A stretch of DNA of 64,000 nt from NCBI RefSeq assembly GCF_017873335.1, contig NZ_JAGGKB010000001.1, positions 558,001-622,000 on the forward strand. Reading direction: 5' to 3'. Positions 16,650 through 25,368 of the stretch are shown here, one piece after another. Made by a program: the position numbers and the translations under genes. Below the pieces are notes generated by a model. It saw only the letters and a program-made list of their open reading frames with translations. It did not search any database and had not been told where the DNA came from. This DNA is from Thermococcus stetteri (lineage in GTDB: Archaea; Methanobacteriota_B; Thermococci; Thermococcales; Thermococcaceae). Positions within the stretch are counted from its first letter, which is position 1; each line of letters starts with the position of its first letter.

Positions 16650-17454
16650 GGCCGACGATCCTCGCCTGCCTTTCACTCCATTTATAGACGGCGTATCCCA
16701 AGAGGGAATACGTCAGGGAAATCAGAGCGAGGTACTCGAGCTCGCCTGTGCTCGAAGCGTATCCGTACGCCACGACTTTTCTCAGGGCCTCTGTTGTTGG
16801 CGCATAGGGGAGGGCCTTCGCCAGAACCTGGAGCGCCGTGGGAAGAATCGAAAGTGGATACATAGCACCGCTGAGGGCAAAGACGAGCATCTCCAGGATG
16901 TTTATGAAAGGCCCTGGGTCTCTGAGGTAGAGGACGATACCGGCGGCAGCCATTCCAAGACCCACCATCCCTAAGCTTCCTAGGAGCAGAACCGGAAGGG
17001 CCTTAACGACTGCCAGTAGGTCAATTCCCAGTCCGAAAAGCAGCTTGAAGAAGGGGAGGTAGATCGCCATGTAAAGGAGCGAGAGGAAGAGCCTAACCAG
17101 GACGTTGCCGAGGAAGAACGTTATCCTCCTCATCGGGGCGGCGAAGGAGTACTCCAGCGTTCCGGCATACAGCTCGTCAACGACGCTCCACACAAAGCCG
17201 CTGAGAAAGGTCAGGCCAAAGCTGAGAACCAGCAGACCGAGGACGGCGAATGCCACGTAGTCAGAATACCCGGTGAGCCTCTGAAGTGCCTCGGAGTTCC
17301 TCTTTCCGGTAAGTCCAAGCCCTATGAGGAGGGCCTGTCCAACGAAGAGGAAGCCCATTCCGATGTCGCTGACGAACCAGACCTTGTAGCTGAGGAAGAC
17401 CCTCCAGCTCTTCACCGCGACACCCCAGAGCGCCCTGAGTTCAGTAGCCTCCAT
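16636..17454 (-). CDS. ABC-2 type transporter permease
   Basis: The 272-residue membrane protein has about six spans and an ABC-2 permease pattern, including [20 protein letters not shown] and [14 protein letters not shown]. It is the third gene of an ATPase-permease-permease operon (18238-19206, 17441-18241, 16636-17454), overlapping the preceding permease by 14 nt. SD GGTGAT lies upstream of ATG 17454. The two permeases probably form a heterodimeric exporter. The cargo (drug, lipid or peptide) is unknown. Confidence 0.83.
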   Translation of the reverse strand: MEATELRALWGVAVKSWRVFLSYKVWFVSDIGMGFLFVGQALLIGLGLTGKRNSEALQRLTGYSDYVAFAVLGLLVLSFGLTFLSGFVWSVVDELYAGTLEYSFAAPMRRITFFLGNVLVRLFLSLLYMAIYLPFFKLLFGLGIDLLAVVKALPVLLLGSLGMVGLGMAAAGIVLYLRDPGPFINILEMLVFALSGAMYPLSILPTALQVLAKALPYAPTTEALRKVVAYGYASSTGELEYLALISLTYSLLGYAVYKWSERQARIVGLKSY

Positions 17455-18241
17455 AGCCTATCACCCTGGTTATCTTTTCTGCCCACCGGAACAGGAGGTA
17501 GCCAACCAGCCAGTAGAGTGGGGCGAGAAGGACCAGCCATCCAATGGAGGTAGAGGCCTGTGAATAGCCGCCGCCGGAGAACACTGTTCTGACGGTCGAG
17601 ACTGCATGCGTAAGGGGTATAAACTCTGCAAAACTCCTCACCCAGTCCGGCATGAGGGTGAGGGGGAAGAAGACTCCCGAGAAGAAGAGCATCCCAAACT
17701 CGAAGAGCTGGGCGAAAGGCCCTATGTTCTTGAGGAGCATTACAAGGCCCGCAAAGAGGAACCCAAAGCCCAAAAATGCCAGGAGGGACAGGAGGATTAC
17801 TGGAATTGACTTAAGGATAATCCCGACGCTGAGGGGGATTTTGAATAGAATGACGCCAAAGAGGAAAACGATGGTCATGAGTATGGAATCCATGAGCATC
17901 CAGCTGAGGGCCAGGCCGAGGAGAACAACCGTCAAGCTCGAAGGAGAGAGGACGTTCGTCTCGAAGGTACCCCTTTGGAGCTCCCTCCGAACTCCCCACA
18001 CGTAGGCCTCTATGGGTGATGATGAGACCCACCAGAGGGTATAGCCGATGAGGGCGTACGTCGGATAATCTCCAAGGCCCGTCGAGGCCTCCAGAAGAGC
18101 CGAGTACCTCCCGCCGAGAACCGCTTGTCCAAAGTAGACGAACTGGAGGAGAAAGACTATCCCGACAAGGACGGAACTTATCACCCTCAACGGATAGCGG
18201 AAGAACATCCTGAACTCCTTCTCGAGAACTGCAGCTATCAA
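17441..18241 (-). CDS. ABC-2 type transporter permease
   Basis: The 266-residue membrane protein is homologous in layout to the following permease: a cytosolic EKEFRMFFRYPLR amphipathic start, an EAYVWGVRRELQRGTFETNVLSP loop with the EXE-type element, and FFSGVFFPLTLMPDW before the last spans. The start codon is TTG 18241, overlapping the ATPase stop (TTGA), which gives translational coupling. It forms an exporter with its neighbours. Confidence 0.83.
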   Translation of the reverse strand: MIAAVLEKEFRMFFRYPLRVISSVLVGIVFLLQFVYFGQAVLGGRYSALLEASTGLGDYPTYALIGYTLWWVSSSPIEAYVWGVRRELQRGTFETNVLSPSSLTVVLLGLALSWMLMDSILMTIVFLFGVILFKIPLSVGIILKSIPVILLSLLAFLGFGFLFAGLVMLLKNIGPFAQLFEFGMLFFSGVFFPLTLMPDWVRSFAEFIPLTHAVSTVRTVFSGGGYSQASTSIGWLVLLAPLYWLVGYLLFRWAEKITRVIGYGGY

Positions 18242-19206
18242 TCCCTCAGCCCCCTCCCGGTCAGCTTTATGAAAACGTCCTCAAGTGTCGGCTCCTTCCT
18301 CTCGACGGAGACTACCTTCGCCCCCTTCTTGACGAGCCACTCTACCAGCTTGGGGAGGTCTTCCTCGTCAATGTTCCCCCTCAGTACTGTTCTCTCCCCA
18401 GTTCTCTGAACGACCGCAAGCTTCCAGGGGGACTTTTCGAGAAGGGCTGGATTGAAGTCCCTCACCGAGATCTCGACAGTCTCCTCACCTTTCACGAGTC
18501 TTTTAAGGCCCTCCGGCGTGTCGAGTGCAATGATCTTCCCGTGGTCTATGATGGCTATCCTGTCGCACAGCTCCTCGGCCTCGAGCATATAGTGAGTGGT
18601 CAGGAGTACGGTCTTCCCCTCTTCTTTTACGAGCCTCTTCACGAAGTCCCTGACAAAGAGAGCACTCTGGACATCCAGTCCGAGCGTTGGTTCGTCGAGG
18701 AAGAGCACCTCAGGGTCGTTTATCAGGGCCTTCGCTATCGCAAGCCTCTGCTTCATACCGCGCGAATAACTCATCACAAGGTCGTTCCTTCTCTCCCAGA
18801 GCCCGACCAGCTTCAAAAGCTCTTCAATCCTCCCCTCCATCTCGGATTTCGGAACGTAGTAGATTCTCGCAAAGTACTTGAGGTTTTCATAGGCAGAAAG
18901 CCTCCAGTAGAGCGTTCTTTCTCCCTCAGCCACGAGGTTTATTCCCTTTCTTATTTCCCTCGCATCTCTGATGATATCGAGTCCAAGTATTTTGGCGCTC
19001 CCCCCGCTAGGTTCGAGGAGCGTCGTGAGCATCTTTATCGTCGTTGTTTTCCCCGCACCGTTTGGCCCGAGCAGGCCGAAAAGTTCCCCCCGTTTAACTT
19101 CGAAGCTTATCCCCCTAACCGCTTCGACCCACTCGACCTTTCGGAACGGAAGGGGGATTTTCTTGGGGTAACTCTTTCGGAGGTTGTGAACTTCAACGGC
19201 CTTCAT
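18238..19206 (-). CDS. ABC-2 type exporter ATP-binding protein
   Basis: The 322-residue ABC ATPase has Walker A GPNGAGKTT (47-55), signature SYSRGMKQR in place of LSGGQ, Walker B VLFLDEPTLGLD and an H-loop TTHYMLE, followed by an extra C-terminal regulatory domain as in DrrA-type drug and lipid exporters. The SRGMK variant is normal for this subfamily. There is no clear SD. A TATA-like TATTTAAAC near 19255-19265 and a second T-rich element near 19240 precede it. It is first in the exporter operon. Confidence 0.9.
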   Translation of the reverse strand: MKAVEVHNLRKSYPKKIPLPFRKVEWVEAVRGISFEVKRGELFGLLGPNGAGKTTTIKMLTTLLEPSGGSAKILGLDIIRDAREIRKGINLVAEGERTLYWRLSAYENLKYFARIYYVPKSEMEGRIEELLKLVGLWERRNDLVMSYSRGMKQRLAIAKALINDPEVLFLDEPTLGLDVQSALFVRDFVKRLVKEEGKTVLLTTHYMLEAEELCDRIAIIDHGKIIALDTPEGLKRLVKGEETVEISVRDFNPALLEKSPWKLAVVQRTGERTVLRGNIDEEDLPKLVEWLVKKGAKVVSVERKEPTLEDVFIKLTGRGLRD

Positions 19207-19367
19207 GAACCAACACTGATAAAGTCGTTTCCCTGTCTAAAAAAGTTGTCTTCATAACGTTTAAATAGGCAGATACAAGACTCATTAAGAGTAAAATAGA
19301 AAACCCTTAAAAAAGCATAGTCCTAAGAACATGGTAGCAGGAGGGGCTTAGGCTGGAGGTGAGTCCT

Positions 19368-19652
19368 TTGGAGGTTGTAATTGACAACTTCAAGCCAAAG
19401 ATTACCCGTCCTTTCAAAAGGAAGAATGAGTACTGGGTCAAGCTCATCACTGAGGATGGAGAGTACATAATGAAGTTTAAAAGTCCTCTCGAGGCCGAAG
19501 ACGCTATCTACGGGATGCTCGATGACCTGCAGGTTTACGGAGGCAAGGTCAAGCTGAAGCTCCGCGAGGGCAATGTGATAGAGAAGATAGAGGTTCTCGA
19601 GCTTTACAAGCCCTCTGCCAAGGAGCTTCTTGACGAGTACTTTAATGATTAA
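19368..19652 (+). CDS. Conserved hypothetical protein, 94 aa
   Basis: Not recognised. The best start is TTG 19368, 5 nt after the strong SD GGAGGTGA (19355-19362). The in-frame GTG 19359 lies inside that SD. The protein is beta-rich then helical: [28 protein letters not shown], a helix over [36 protein letters not shown], then a C-terminal helix. The even charge pattern suggests a small soluble domain, perhaps ligand or RNA binding. It lies 152 bp upstream of the TFE gene and may be in its own transcription unit. Confidence 0.6.
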   Translation: MEVVIDNFKPKITRPFKRKNEYWVKLITEDGEYIMKFKSPLEAEDAIYGMLDDLQVYGGKVKLKLREGNVIEKIEVLELYKPSAKELLDEYFND

Positions 19653-19804
19653 TGCTCTTTTTTGTTCATTGTAGTGTCTATAAAGACGGGAAAGGTATAT
19701 ATATCATTGAGCCTTATTTTTCTATTGGAGTTTACCCGTTAAGGCGAACATATCTAGGGTTAAGCCCATTGGGGATAAAGTCAAATAGTGGGAGGCTGCT
19801 CTCA

Positions 19805-20362
19805 GTGGCTAAGCGCAAAAACAAGGAACTCCTCGAGATCGCACAGGAGATAGGTGGAGACGAAGCCGTTGAGGTAGTTAAGGCCCTCGAAAAGATAAAG
19901 GAAGCCACCGACGAGGAACTGGCCGAAGCAACCGGCATAAGGGTGAACACGGTAAGGAGAATACTCTACCTGCTCAACGACGAGGGATTAGCAGACTTCA
20001 AGAGAATTAGGGATCCAGAAACGGGCTGGTATTACTACTACTGGCACCTTGAGACCAAGAAGCTACCTGAAATACTCAGGTCAAGGAAAATGGCGGAGCT
20101 CAAGAAGCTCAAGGAGATGCTAGAGGAGGAAACCAGCGAGATATACTACTGGTGCGGTACCGAGGGACATCCAAAGCTCACCTTTGATGAGGCAATGGAG
20201 TACGAGTTCCAGTGCCCGATCTGCGGCAAGATGCTCATGCAGTACGACAACACCCACATCGTGGAGGAGCTCAAAAGGCGAATTGAGGAGCTTGAGATCG
20301 AGCTGGGCCTCAAGAAGAAGCCCAAGAAACCATCAAGAAGGAAGAAGTCAAAGTCGGAGTGA
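19805..20362 (+). CDS. tfe: Transcription factor E (TFE/TFIIE-alpha homologue)
   Basis: The 185-residue general transcription factor assists promoter opening with TBP, TFB and RNA polymerase. It has an N-terminal extended winged helix (about 1-90, including [20 protein letters not shown]), a helical linker, and a zinc-ribbon region YYWCGTEGH...CPICGKM. The first knuckle shows only one Cys, the second a CPIC pair. The tail is Lys-rich. GTG 19805 gives the family start [21 protein letters not shown] lies 9 nt upstream. A clear promoter, GGTATATATATC at about 19694-19705, implies a leader of about 75 nt. Confidence 0.93.
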   Translation: MAKRKNKELLEIAQEIGGDEAVEVVKALEKIKEATDEELAEATGIRVNTVRRILYLLNDEGLADFKRIRDPETGWYYYYWHLETKKLPEILRSRKMAELKKLKEMLEEETSEIYYWCGTEGHPKLTFDEAMEYEFQCPICGKMLMQYDNTHIVEELKRRIEELEIELGLKKKPKKPSRRKKSKSE

Positions 20363-20386
20363 ATGGCCTCTTAATGAACTTCGGGG

Positions 20387-21136
20387 ATGGTGAAGATGCA
20401 GGAAGTTGTTATTCTGGAGAAGGTTTACGGAGATAGGAGTGGCTTTGAGAAGATGAACAAGAAGCTTCGCTCACTTCTTGGCGATCTTGAAGTTGAGTGG
20501 AAGCTTTCGGCGGTTAGGAAGAACTGGGTGATGGTTGCCCTTTCGGGCGAAGACGAGGAGATAAGTGCCAACCTCATCAGGGAGGAGTTCGGCGAAGTTC
20601 CCTACAGCCTCAAGAACGTCGAGGAAGGCCAGACTTACCGCGGGCGCTTCATAGACCTCGGAAAGGTCGGCTACGGGGCCTACGTCGATATAGGAGTGTT
20701 CAGACCGGCTCCAAAGGACGCCCTACTGCCACTGTACTACCTCAAAAAGACCTTTGAGGACATCCCTGTCAGGTGGATGATCCGCAGGTTTGGGTGGGTT
20801 GACAACCTTCCAGTGGAAGTGGAGGTCACCAGGGTCGAGTTCGGGGCCAGGGAAATCGAGCTGGCCTTCACAGAGAAAGAGTTGAAGCGCATCAGGACAT
20901 GGACAAGCGATGGCTTCGACAAGCTCTTTGTGGTCGGAACAATCAGCGAAAAAGTCGAGGAGGCCCTCATAAAGACGGGTCACGGTAGGGACGTCAAGAG
21001 GATGGAGGAGCTCGGCCTCATGGAGACCCTCTTAGTCCTGAAGAAGGGCACCCAAGCGCCGGGAATCATAAAGGCCATCGGCCCACACCTGCCCGGGGCA
21101 GTCTTCGGTGCTATCAAATTTGAGGAGAGGTCCTGA
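20387..21136 (+). CDS. DUF2110 family protein
   Basis: The 249-residue archaeal protein of unknown function belongs to the DUF2110 group. The middle holds a possible S1/OB-like segment (GQTYRGRFIDLGKVGYGAYVDIGVF), suggesting RNA binding, followed by a helical region and a C-terminal GTQAPGIIKAIGPHLPGA. It follows tfe by 24 nt, probably in one transcript, hinting at a role in gene expression. ATG 20387 or ATG 20396 could be the start, and neither has a perfect SD. It overlaps the convergent membrane-protein gene by 23 nt. Confidence 0.72.
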   Translation: MVKMQEVVILEKVYGDRSGFEKMNKKLRSLLGDLEVEWKLSAVRKNWVMVALSGEDEEISANLIREEFGEVPYSLKNVEEGQTYRGRFIDLGKVGYGAYVDIGVFRPAPKDALLPLYYLKKTFEDIPVRWMIRRFGWVDNLPVEVEVTRVEFGAREIELAFTEKELKRIRTWTSDGFDKLFVVGTISEKVEEALIKTGHGRDVKRMEELGLMETLLVLKKGTQAPGIIKAIGPHLPGAVFGAIKFEERS

Positions 21137-22472
21137 TTAATCTGGCCGCAAGTATGGATAATGAGAACAGCGAATATGGGAGAAGACCAGATTCAATGGG
21201 CGTTAAAAGCAACAGGATCACAGTGACGGTTCCAACGAACACCGTTGGACCCTTTCTCCTAATTTTGATATCATTCCTCCTGGCAATCATCCTAGCACCA
21301 ACGTACACCAAAACCACAAGCTGAAGCAGTCCTTCCCGGACGATGTCAATCAGAACCTTGGAATTGAGTTCATCCGGGTGCCATGGGGACACCCAAGAAT
21401 TTCCTAAGCTCAAGTATATCAAGAGGATCCCAATTGCAGACAGCAGTAGGTAAGAGGCGTTTCTGGTTGTCCTTCCAGGGAACACAACAAGGAAGACAAG
21501 GGGTAAAAAGACCAAATACGGATTGAAGACCATTCCAAGTACTGTGAACAGACTCATCATAAGCACTGAGGCGACTCCAGAAGAAGACGGGGCAAAGTTT
21601 GAACTACACACAATGGCAACAACGACCGCAAAGGACAATAAGCCCAATATCTCGTTTGAAGTCAAGAGCCACTTCCTGAAGAGGGGAGCTGAGAGCACTA
21701 AAAAGAAAGCAACAATCCCCAGACTGCGCTCCCTCCTGTGGGCAGTGTATGTGGTTGCGCCCAGAAGAAAGAAGACCAAAAGCCACCTTACGGCCCAAAA
21801 CAGCACCTCATCGGGAGGAAGAATCTCTAGAATGTGGGAGACTACCACTATCGACACATCATTGGTTGGAGCGCCGTTCAAACGTGCAAGAGAGAGGTAA
21901 AGTGTTTTGGATAGAAATGGTGCAGACAGTGGCTCAAGTAAGGCCCATTCCCCAAGGAGAAGGGAGCCCATCAGGAACATACTCCCCGCATAACTCCCAT
22001 CCCTCTTTAGAATGATCATCATGAGAATAACATAAACAACACCCATGATAGTGATCGCAATTTTCACACTATTCATTTTTATTCCTACAAAAGGCTCGTA
22101 TGTCAAGTAGAGGTTCTCCGAGCTTCCAGTGATCAAAACAGTATCGTTCAGCACTATGATGGAGGGTGTAAGGGAAGCGGATGGATCGAGGCCAGTCTGG
22201 TTCCAGACCTCAGCGATCAAATCGTTTGTGTAGACGTTTCCTACGAGAACGATGGTATCGTTCCCGTGCCCCTTTATCCTCGAGAGCTTTTCATCGACGT
22301 AGATGGCCCATCCCTTTGACCACGGGTCGTTGCCTGGAACGATTTGATACGTCAAATTTGAATCGAGAAACTTCATAAACGCCTCTTTATCAGGATAATA
22401 ACTAACCCCTGCAGCCGAAACGGAACCTGCCAGCATTATGAGGAGAAACAGAGCAGGAAGAGCCCTCTTCAT
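21114..22472 (-). CDS. Polytopic membrane protein with N-terminal signal peptide and exported domain
   Basis: Not recognised. The 452-residue protein begins with a signal peptide (MKRALPALFLLIMLAGSVSA), followed by an extracytoplasmic domain of about 115 residues (WAIYVDEKLSRIKGHGNDTIVLVGNVYTNDLI and NDTVLITGSSENLYLTYEP). Roughly nine to ten membrane helices follow. Several NxT/NxS sequons in the exported part could be N-glycosylated. The exported domain looks like a nucleotide- or sugar-independent alpha/beta unit, and the membrane part has no transporter motif I can name. It stands alone between DUF2110 and the RNA candidate. Confidence 0.65.
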   Translation of the reverse strand: MKRALPALFLLIMLAGSVSAAGVSYYPDKEAFMKFLDSNLTYQIVPGNDPWSKGWAIYVDEKLSRIKGHGNDTIVLVGNVYTNDLIAEVWNQTGLDPSASLTPSIIVLNDTVLITGSSENLYLTYEPFVGIKMNSVKIAITIMGVVYVILMMIILKRDGSYAGSMFLMGSLLLGEWALLEPLSAPFLSKTLYLSLARLNGAPTNDVSIVVVSHILEILPPDEVLFWAVRWLLVFFLLGATTYTAHRRERSLGIVAFFLVLSAPLFRKWLLTSNEILGLLSFAVVVAIVCSSNFAPSSSGVASVLMMSLFTVLGMVFNPYLVFLPLVFLVVFPGRTTRNASYLLLSAIGILLIYLSLGNSWVSPWHPDELNSKVLIDIVREGLLQLVVLVYVGARMIARRNDIKIRRKGPTVFVGTVTVILLLLTPIESGLLPYSLFSLSILAARLIRTSPQI

Positions 22473-22504
22473 CTGCCTCCCGCACTTGATACGAAGAAGA
22501 CGTT

Positions 22505-22572
22505 AAAAAGTTAATGTAGCCTGGTCCAGCGCGGCCCCATCGCTTCGGCTCCCGCCGGCCTGAGCCGCGCCG
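22505..22572 (-). ncRNA. GC-rich structured RNA candidate
   Basis: A short GC-rich block sits in an AT-richer intergenic gap. On the minus strand GCGCGGC (22570-22564) pairs with GCCGCGC (22535-22529). An inner CGGC/GCCG helix is closed by a GGGA tetraloop, a GNRA-type loop, which favours the minus strand. A TATA-like CTTTAAGTT (22599-22591) is about 25 nt upstream of the helix. ACA (22517-22515) and a T5 run (22509-22505) follow it. An alternative CGGCTC/GAGCCG pairing exists. It does not fit a tRNA or C/D RNA, and the 11 nt between helix and ACA do not fit a standard H/ACA hairpin. Confidence 0.4.
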
Positions 22573-22602
22573 AAGAAGATTTAGAAAGGAAACTTAAAGG
22601 GT

Positions 22603-23502
22603 TTACCCTTCAGCTTCCTCGTTGCCCGATTCTCCCTTCATTTCCTCGAGCTTCTTTACGAGCTTCTCTGCCAGCTCCATGAAGGCCTTTGCCGCTATGG
22701 TGTCCTCATAGAGGACTATTGGGATCCCAGCGTCGCTGGCTTCCCTTGCCTTGAGGTCTATCGGTATCTCGCCGAGGAACTCAACGCCCTCCTTTTCGGC
22801 TAGCTTTTTGCCGCCGCCCTTTCCAAAGATATCTATCTCGTTGCCGCAGTGCGGGCAGATAAGGTAGCTCATGTTCTCTACGACCGCTATGTAGGGCACT
22901 TCCATCTTCTTCATCATGTTAACCGCCTTGCCCGTGTCGAGGAGGGCAACCTCCTGAGGAGTTGTGACAATTATAGCGGCGTCCAGCTGGAGCGTCTGGG
23001 TAACAGTCAGGATCTCGTCACCGGTTCCGGGCGGAAAGTCGATTAGCATGAAGTCCAGCTCGCCCCATTTTGTGTCCCCGAGGAGCTGCTTTATGGCCTT
23101 GGTCACGAGGGAACCACGCCATATGACCGGCTGATCCTCCGGAACGAGGAAGCCCATGCTCATGACCTTGATCGGTGTGATCTGGCCCATGAAGTCCGCC
23201 GTCGGCGGGAGCATCTCGAACCTTCCGTCCTCCATTCTCTCAGCCAGGACGTCCGCCTTGTCAACGCCGAGCATCTTGGCGACGTTCGGGCCGTGTATAT
23301 CAGCATCGAGGATTCCGACGAAGTAGCCCTTCTTTGCGAGTGCCGCCGCGAGGTTGACCGCGACCGTGCTCTTTCCAACTCCGCCCTTGCCGCTCAGGAC
23401 GGCTATCTTGTACTTCCACTTCTGCTGCTTCTCCTTAATCCTCTCTGTGAGCGGATCCACACCGAGTCCACCAACGTTAAGAGTCGGAGCTTTGATCGTC
23501 AT
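22603..23502 (-). CDS. Mrp/NBP35-family ATP-binding iron-sulfur carrier
   Basis: The 299-residue P-loop NTPase has a deviant Walker A GKGGVGKST (38-46), a DADIHGPN switch, the FPPGTGDE motif and a CPHC pair near residue 213, the paired cysteines that bind a bridging Fe-S cluster at the dimer interface. The family (Mrp, ApbC, NBP35) assembles or transfers Fe-S clusters. ATG 23502 follows GGAGGTG with 6 nt spacing, and the upstream frame to 23601 is rejected. A palindrome lies about 65 nt upstream. Confidence 0.88.
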   Translation of the reverse strand: MTIKAPTLNVGGLGVDPLTERIKEKQQKWKYKIAVLSGKGGVGKSTVAVNLAAALAKKGYFVGILDADIHGPNVAKMLGVDKADVLAERMEDGRFEMLPPTADFMGQITPIKVMSMGFLVPEDQPVIWRGSLVTKAIKQLLGDTKWGELDFMLIDFPPGTGDEILTVTQTLQLDAAIIVTTPQEVALLDTGKAVNMMKKMEVPYIAVVENMSYLICPHCGNEIDIFGKGGGKKLAEKEGVEFLGEIPIDLKAREASDAGIPIVLYEDTIAAKAFMELAEKLVKKLEEMKGESGNEEAEG

Positions 23503-23566
23503 CTGCAACACCTCCGACTTAGGTTTTCCTAAGGGCTTAAAAGCTTTGTTCAAAAATTTGGCAGTA

Positions 23567-23584
23567 TTGCCCATATTTGGGCAA
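23567..23584. promoter_or_regulatory. Palindrome upstream of the Mrp gene
   Basis: TTGCCCA-TATT-TGGGCAA is a perfect dyad with 7-bp arms. It starts one base after the stop of the ABC-importer ATPase gene and about 65-82 nt upstream of the Mrp start, just ahead of the TATA-like TTTTAAGCC. It could be an operator for the Fe-S gene or, as RNA, a hairpin ending the importer transcript, since a T5 run follows on the minus strand. Confidence 0.4.
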
Positions 23585-24331
23585 TTAGAGGGGCACCACA
23601 ACGGGAATCCCGTGCACCTCTCCGATCTCGACCTCCGTTCCGTAAACCTCCCTGAACAATGCGGGCTTCAGGATCTCACGGCCACCGTCCGCAACGACCC
23701 TTCCCTCCGAGATGAAGACGAACCTCTCCGCAAAGCGGATGGCGAGGTTGACCTCGTGCATGACCATGATAACGGTTTTTCCCTCGGAGGAAAGCTCGCG
23801 CGCAAGCTTCATGACCTCAAGCTGGCTCTTGATGTCGAGGTTGTTAGTCGGCTCGTCAAACATGAATATCTCCAGCTCCTGCGCCAGGGCGCGCGCTATG
23901 CCGACCTTCTGGAGTTCACCTCCGCTCAGCCCCCTCGTGATTCTCAAGGCAAGGTGCTCTATGCCCAGCTTTTTCAGTGCGCTTTTAACGGCATCGATGT
24001 CCCTCTCAGAGGGCCTCAACCCCATGTAAGGCCGTCTTCCAAGAAGGACAGTATCGAATACAGTCATAAAACCCGGTTCCGTCCTCTGTGGGACGTAGGC
24101 TATCAGCTTCGCGAGTTCATTCCTGGAGTACTTCTCGATTGGCCGTCCTGAGATATACACACCCTTACACCGGAGGATTCCGGAGAGGCATTTCAGCAGG
24201 GTGCTCTTTCCGGCACCGTTCGGGCCGAGTATTGCAACGAACTCCCCGTCCTCAACCTCCATGTTGATGCCCTTCAGGACTTCAAGGCCGTTGTAGGAGT
24301 AGTGAAGATCCCTGGCCTCAATCACGGTCAT
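23585..24331 (-). CDS. ABC importer ATP-binding protein (FecE/BtuD type)
   Basis: The 248-residue ABC ATPase has Walker A GPNGAGKST (about 35-43), signature LSGGELQKV, Walker B IFMFDEPTNNLD and H-loop MVMHEV. Its subfamily imports iron-siderophores, heme, cobalamin or metals with a FecCD-type permease. ATG 24331 overlaps the permease stop (ATGA). It is the last gene of a four-gene operon: FmdE-like, binding lipoprotein, permease, ATPase. Confidence 0.88.
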   Translation of the reverse strand: MTVIEARDLHYSYNGLEVLKGINMEVEDGEFVAILGPNGAGKSTLLKCLSGILRCKGVYISGRPIEKYSRNELAKLIAYVPQRTEPGFMTVFDTVLLGRRPYMGLRPSERDIDAVKSALKKLGIEHLALRITRGLSGGELQKVGIARALAQELEIFMFDEPTNNLDIKSQLEVMKLARELSSEGKTVIMVMHEVNLAIRFAERFVFISEGRVVADGGREILKPALFREVYGTEVEIGEVHGIPVVVPL

Positions 24332-25362
24332 TTTCTTCCCTCCATTCTCACCAGGAGGTATATGAAGACTGGGGCGCCGAGGAATGACGTGACTATCCCA
24401 ACGGGGAGCACAGTGGGAGCGAGGATCAGCCTCGCAACGGCGTCGGCCGTGACGAGGAGCAACGCACCGGCAAGGGCGGAGAGGGGGATCAAAAATCTGT
24501 AGTCTCCACCCGCTATGAGCCTGATAAGATGCGGTGCTATCAGGCCGACGAACCCTATAACCCCAACGAAGGCCACACCCACGGCCGTTATCAGGGCGGC
24601 AAGGAAAGTGGATACGAGGCGAACCCTCTCCACCTCCACGCCAACGCTCTTGGCAACTTCCTCACCGACAGCGGAGGCGTTCAGATCCCACCGCTTCACA
24701 ACGAAGTAAGCAAATACGGGCACAAAGACCAAGAGCATTATGAAGTCCTCCCGCCAGGTCGCCCTTCCCAGGTCGCCGAAGCTCCAGTAGACCATGGCCG
24801 CGAGCTGGAGTTCGTCCGCGAAGTACTGGATGAAGGTCGTTAGGGCCACGAAGAGGGAGCTCATGGCCACTCCAGCGAGGATTATTGCCTCCGGAGAAAG
24901 CCCTTTGAGCTTCGCCAGTAGAAGGATCACGCTCACCGCTACCATAGCACCCGCGAACGCAAACAGAACAACCGCATACGGGTTGTCAAGCGAGATTCTG
25001 CCGGTGCTCTCCGCGTAGCCGGCGCCGAGGATTATGGCAAAGGAGGCACCGAACATGGCACCGTGTGAGACCCCCATCGTGAATGGGCTCGCCAGGGGGT
25101 TCCTCAGGAAGCCCTGCATCACCGCACCCGATACGGCGAGGGAAGCCCCAACGAGAAGGGCGGCAACTATCCTTGGAAGGCGGACGTTCCAGACAACGAG
25201 ATGAGCGCTCCCGCCCTCTCTCCCAAGGAGCGTGTTTACAACATCCCAAGTGGAGAGGGAGTAAGAGCCATGAGACAGAGAGTACAGGCTAACCAGGAGT
25301 GTTAAAAGAAATAAAAGGAGGCCAATGGAAAGCTTCTTTTTTACATACCCTTCATAGTCCAT
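24328..25362 (-). CDS. FecCD-family ABC importer permease
   Basis: The 344-residue permease has about ten spans and the FecCD/BtuC signatures: RLPRIVAALLVGASLAVSGA, MQGFLRNPLASPFTMGVSHGA and the coupling-helix region GFVGLIAPHLIRLI. It is the membrane channel for the iron/cobalamin-type substrate delivered by the adjacent lipoprotein. It follows the lipoprotein gene by 6 nt and overlaps the ATPase gene. Confidence 0.9.
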   Translation of the reverse strand: MDYEGYVKKKLSIGLLLFLLTLLVSLYSLSHGSYSLSTWDVVNTLLGREGGSAHLVVWNVRLPRIVAALLVGASLAVSGAVMQGFLRNPLASPFTMGVSHGAMFGASFAIILGAGYAESTGRISLDNPYAVVLFAFAGAMVAVSVILLLAKLKGLSPEAIILAGVAMSSLFVALTTFIQYFADELQLAAMVYWSFGDLGRATWREDFIMLLVFVPVFAYFVVKRWDLNASAVGEEVAKSVGVEVERVRLVSTFLAALITAVGVAFVGVIGFVGLIAPHLIRLIAGGDYRFLIPLSALAGALLLVTADAVARLILAPTVLPVGIVTSFLGAPVFIYLLVRMEGRK

Positions 25363-25368
25363 GGGGCA

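Noticed and set aside
19331-19351. Six-codon upstream ORF before the 94-aa gene
   Set aside because: It has no SD and is too short to judge. It is likely chance sequence.
22505-22575. tRNA or C/D-box RNA reading of the GC-rich block
   Set aside because: There is no anticodon arm or T-loop, and CTGA occurs only once on the plus strand without a C box. The GNRA loop and TATA favour an unclassified minus-strand RNA.
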